DNA of 6,287 nucleotides. Source: an uncultured Eubacteriales bacterium. Lineage in GTDB: Bacteria; Bacillota; Clostridia; Oscillospirales; Oscillospiraceae. The notes under the pieces are model-generated. The model was not told the DNA's origin and ran no database searches. It worked only from the letters and a program-made list of their open reading frames with translations. Within the stretch, counting starts at the first letter, position 1; each line of letters begins with the position of its first letter. A program made the translations under genes and the position numbers. Of this stretch, positions 5,557 to 6,287 are shown in pieces. Location: the NCBI GenBank assembly GCA_900551495.1, contig URWG01000106.1, positions 1 to 6,287 on the forward strand, written 5' to 3'.

Positions 5557-5573
5557 AATTTTTTAAAAAATTT
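5556..5573. promoter_or_regulatory. 18-bp A/T palindrome between divergent promoters, possible shared UP element
   Basis: AAATTTTTTAAAAAATTT is a perfect palindrome lying directly upstream of the trpB -35 on one side and the candidate ABC ATPase -35 on the other. Such tracts commonly bind the RNA polymerase alpha subunit or bend DNA; it could also be a repressor site. The location supports the UP-element reading, which is inference. Confidence 0.5.
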
Positions 5574-5574
5574 G

Positions 5575-5603
5575 TTGCGCCGCCGCGTGCGATATGGTAC
5601 TAT
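5575..5603 (+). promoter_or_regulatory. Candidate promoter of the ABC ATPase gene
   Basis: TTGCGC (5575-5580) and TACTAT (5598-5603) are 17 bases apart, giving a start near 5610. Both boxes deviate from consensus, but the A/T tract upstream and the position just before the structured leader support it. Confidence 0.45.
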
Positions 5604-5609
5604 CATTAT

Positions 5610-5788
5610 ATATCAAGGTAGGCACGTCTGCTCCACAAAACCGGACGAAAGCCGCCAAGAAAGGAGAAAATACGATTCCGCAGGACCTGCGGTGCAGCAG
5701 TGTGGAGACCTGCTGTAAGACGTGCCGCTCCGACGCGGGCGGACGTGAGGGACGGGCAAGCGGAGGCTCCCGTGTCAAGGTCGGTTGC
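5610..5788 (+). ncRNA. Structured 5' leader of the ABC ATPase gene, candidate cis-regulatory RNA
   Basis: This stretch of about 180 bases has no recognised gene. GGCACGTCT (5621-5629) is perfectly complementary to AGACGTGCC (5718-5726), enclosing about 90 bases. Inside are hairpin CCGCAG-GAC-CTGCGG (5678-5692) and hairpin CAGCAG-TGTGGAGAC-CTGCTG (5695-5715). The loop of the latter contains GTGGAG (5702-5707), complementary to CTCCAC (5631-5636), so a pseudoknot or an alternative pairing is possible. A further ACGGG/CCCGT pairing lies near the start codon. A strong Shine-Dalgarno-like AAAGGAG (5660-5666) is not followed by ATG, GTG or TTG at usable distance. I do not recognise a known riboswitch class. 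Confidence 0.45.
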
Positions 5789-6287
5789 ATGGCAAGTGTA
5801 ACACTGAAAAACATCAAGAAAATCTACCCGAACACAGAAAAGAAAAAGAAGAAGAAAAAGGGCGAGCCTGAGGAGCGCAAGGTCAATCTTCAGATCACAG
5901 ACGAGGGTGTCGTTGCGGTGCAGGAGTTCTCGCTGGACATCAAGGACCGCGAGTTTATCGTGCTGGTCGGCCCGTCCGGCTGCGGCAAGTCCACGACCCT
6001 GCGCATGATCGCCGGCCTGGAGGAGATCACCGACGGCGAACTGTACATCGGCGACCGCCTGGTCAACGACGTCGCCCCGAAGGACCGCGACATCGCGATG
6101 GTGTTCCAGAACTACGCCCTTTATCCGCACATGACCGTTTTTGAGAACATGGCGTTCTCTCTGAAGCTGAAGAAGGTCCCGAAGGACGAGATCAAGCGGA
6201 AGGTCATGGAGGCGGCGGAGATCCTCGGCATTACGGAGTACCTTGACCGCAAGCCGAAGGCGCTTTCCGGCGGTCAGCAGATCGGAA
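5789..6287 (+). CDS. Sugar ABC transporter ATP-binding protein, MsmX/UgpC/MalK type (partial)
   Basis: This is the N-terminal part of the cytoplasmic ATPase that energises carbohydrate ABC importers (CUT1 type); in Bacillota one such ATPase often serves many importers. Visible parts: MASVTLKNIKKIYPN, Walker A GPSGCGKST (61-69), Q-loop VFQNYALYPHMTV (105-117), and the start of the signature motif LSGGQ (159-163). Full-length relatives have about 370 residues, so less than half is here. Residues 16-40 are an insertion compared with MsmX, containing seven consecutive lysines and then acidic residues. After LSGGQ the expected R-Q-R-V-A is replaced by Q-I-G because the last nine bases are adapter sequence; the trustworthy coding sequence ends at 6278. 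The ATG at 5789 has only a weak AAGG eight bases upstream. Confidence 0.93.
   Translation, partial: MASVTLKNIKKIYPNTEKKKKKKKGEPEERKVNLQITDEGVVAVQEFSLDIKDREFIVLVGPSGCGKSTTLRMIAGLEEITDGELYIGDRLVNDVAPKDRDIAMVFQNYALYPHMTVFENMAFSLKLKKVPKDEIKRKVMEAAEILGITEYLDRKPKALSGGQQIG
6279..6287 (+). other. Residual Illumina adapter sequence at the window end
   Basis: The last nine bases, AGATCGGAA, equal the beginning of the common Illumina adapter (AGATCGGAAGAGC). They fall exactly where the ABC ATPase signature should continue LSGGQR: the base before them, C6278, fits the first base of an arginine CGN codon. The genomic sequence therefore most likely ends at 6278. Confidence 0.85.

Noticed and set aside
5641..5660. 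Resemblance of CCGGACGAAAGCCGCCAAG to the SRP RNA domain IV motif
   Set aside because: Several positions differ, the partner strand with AGGUC is missing, and the surrounding helices do not fit 4.5S/6S-like SRP RNA.
5606..6130. Minus-strand open frame of 174 codons opposite the leader and ABC ATPase
   Set aside because: The coding evidence (Walker A, Q-loop, signature) is all on the plus strand; the antisense product is leucine-rich shadow sequence.

Overview
The window looks like a GC-rich member of the Bacillota (Clostridia, in the style of the Oscillospiraceae/Ruminococcaceae). The reasons are strong AGGAGG-type ribosome binding sites, sigma-A-type promoters, a tRNA-sensing T-box leader, an MsmX/UgpC-type sugar ABC ATPase, and a SelD/YqeB/YqeC set typical of gut Clostridia. 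Hand counts of a few lines give about 60-70% G+C in the gene-dense left part, falling to about 52% in the first 120 bases. The taxonomic placement is inference. Both ends of the window appear to carry assembly or sequencing artefacts.

Left block (1-3305, minus strand): a compact operon read yqeC -> yqeB -> selD -> IclR-family regulator. Neighbouring genes overlap by 13-14 bases or are 10 bases apart. YqeC and YqeB are accessory proteins of selenium-dependent molybdenum hydroxylases (xanthine dehydrogenase and purine hydroxylase relatives). SelD makes the selenophosphate that supplies the selenium. The operon has a good promoter (TTGACG-17-TATTCT) with a perfect inverted repeat across its -10 box. 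The last 40-45 codons of the IclR frame at the window edge are not IclR-like: they read as a phage ClpP-like prohead protease, so the extreme left end is probably chimeric.

Centre (3347-3833, plus strand): a divergent 122-residue stand-alone ModE-type DNA-binding protein, a plausible molybdate/molybdenum-enzyme regulator for the operon. Its promoter (TTGACG-18-TATAAT) sits so close to the ATG that the transcript should be leaderless. A hairpin terminator with tails on both sides separates it from the convergent trpB.

Right-centre (3846-5573, minus strand): a TrpB2-type tryptophan synthase beta chain under a complete T-box riboswitch. The visible parts are a UGG (Trp) specifier, a stem III, an antiterminator bulge whose variable base matches a G discriminator, and a competing terminator. 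The promoter is consensus-like, and its -35 lies in a perfect 12-bp tandem duplication. An 18-bp A/T palindrome upstream is shared with the divergent gene.

Right end (5575-6287, plus strand): a weak candidate promoter, a GC-rich leader of about 180 nt with long-range complementarity and a possible pseudoknot, and the first part of an MsmX/UgpC/MalK-type ABC ATPase with an N-terminal insertion containing seven lysines. The ATPase reading breaks inside its LSGGQ signature. The last nine bases are the start of the Illumina adapter, so real genomic sequence probably stops at about 6278.

No CRISPR array, insertion sequence, tRNA or rRNA gene was seen. The most notable biology is the orphan-type selenium/molybdenum maturation operon with its divergent ModE-like regulator and palindromic operator, and the uncharacterised leader of the sugar ATPase.
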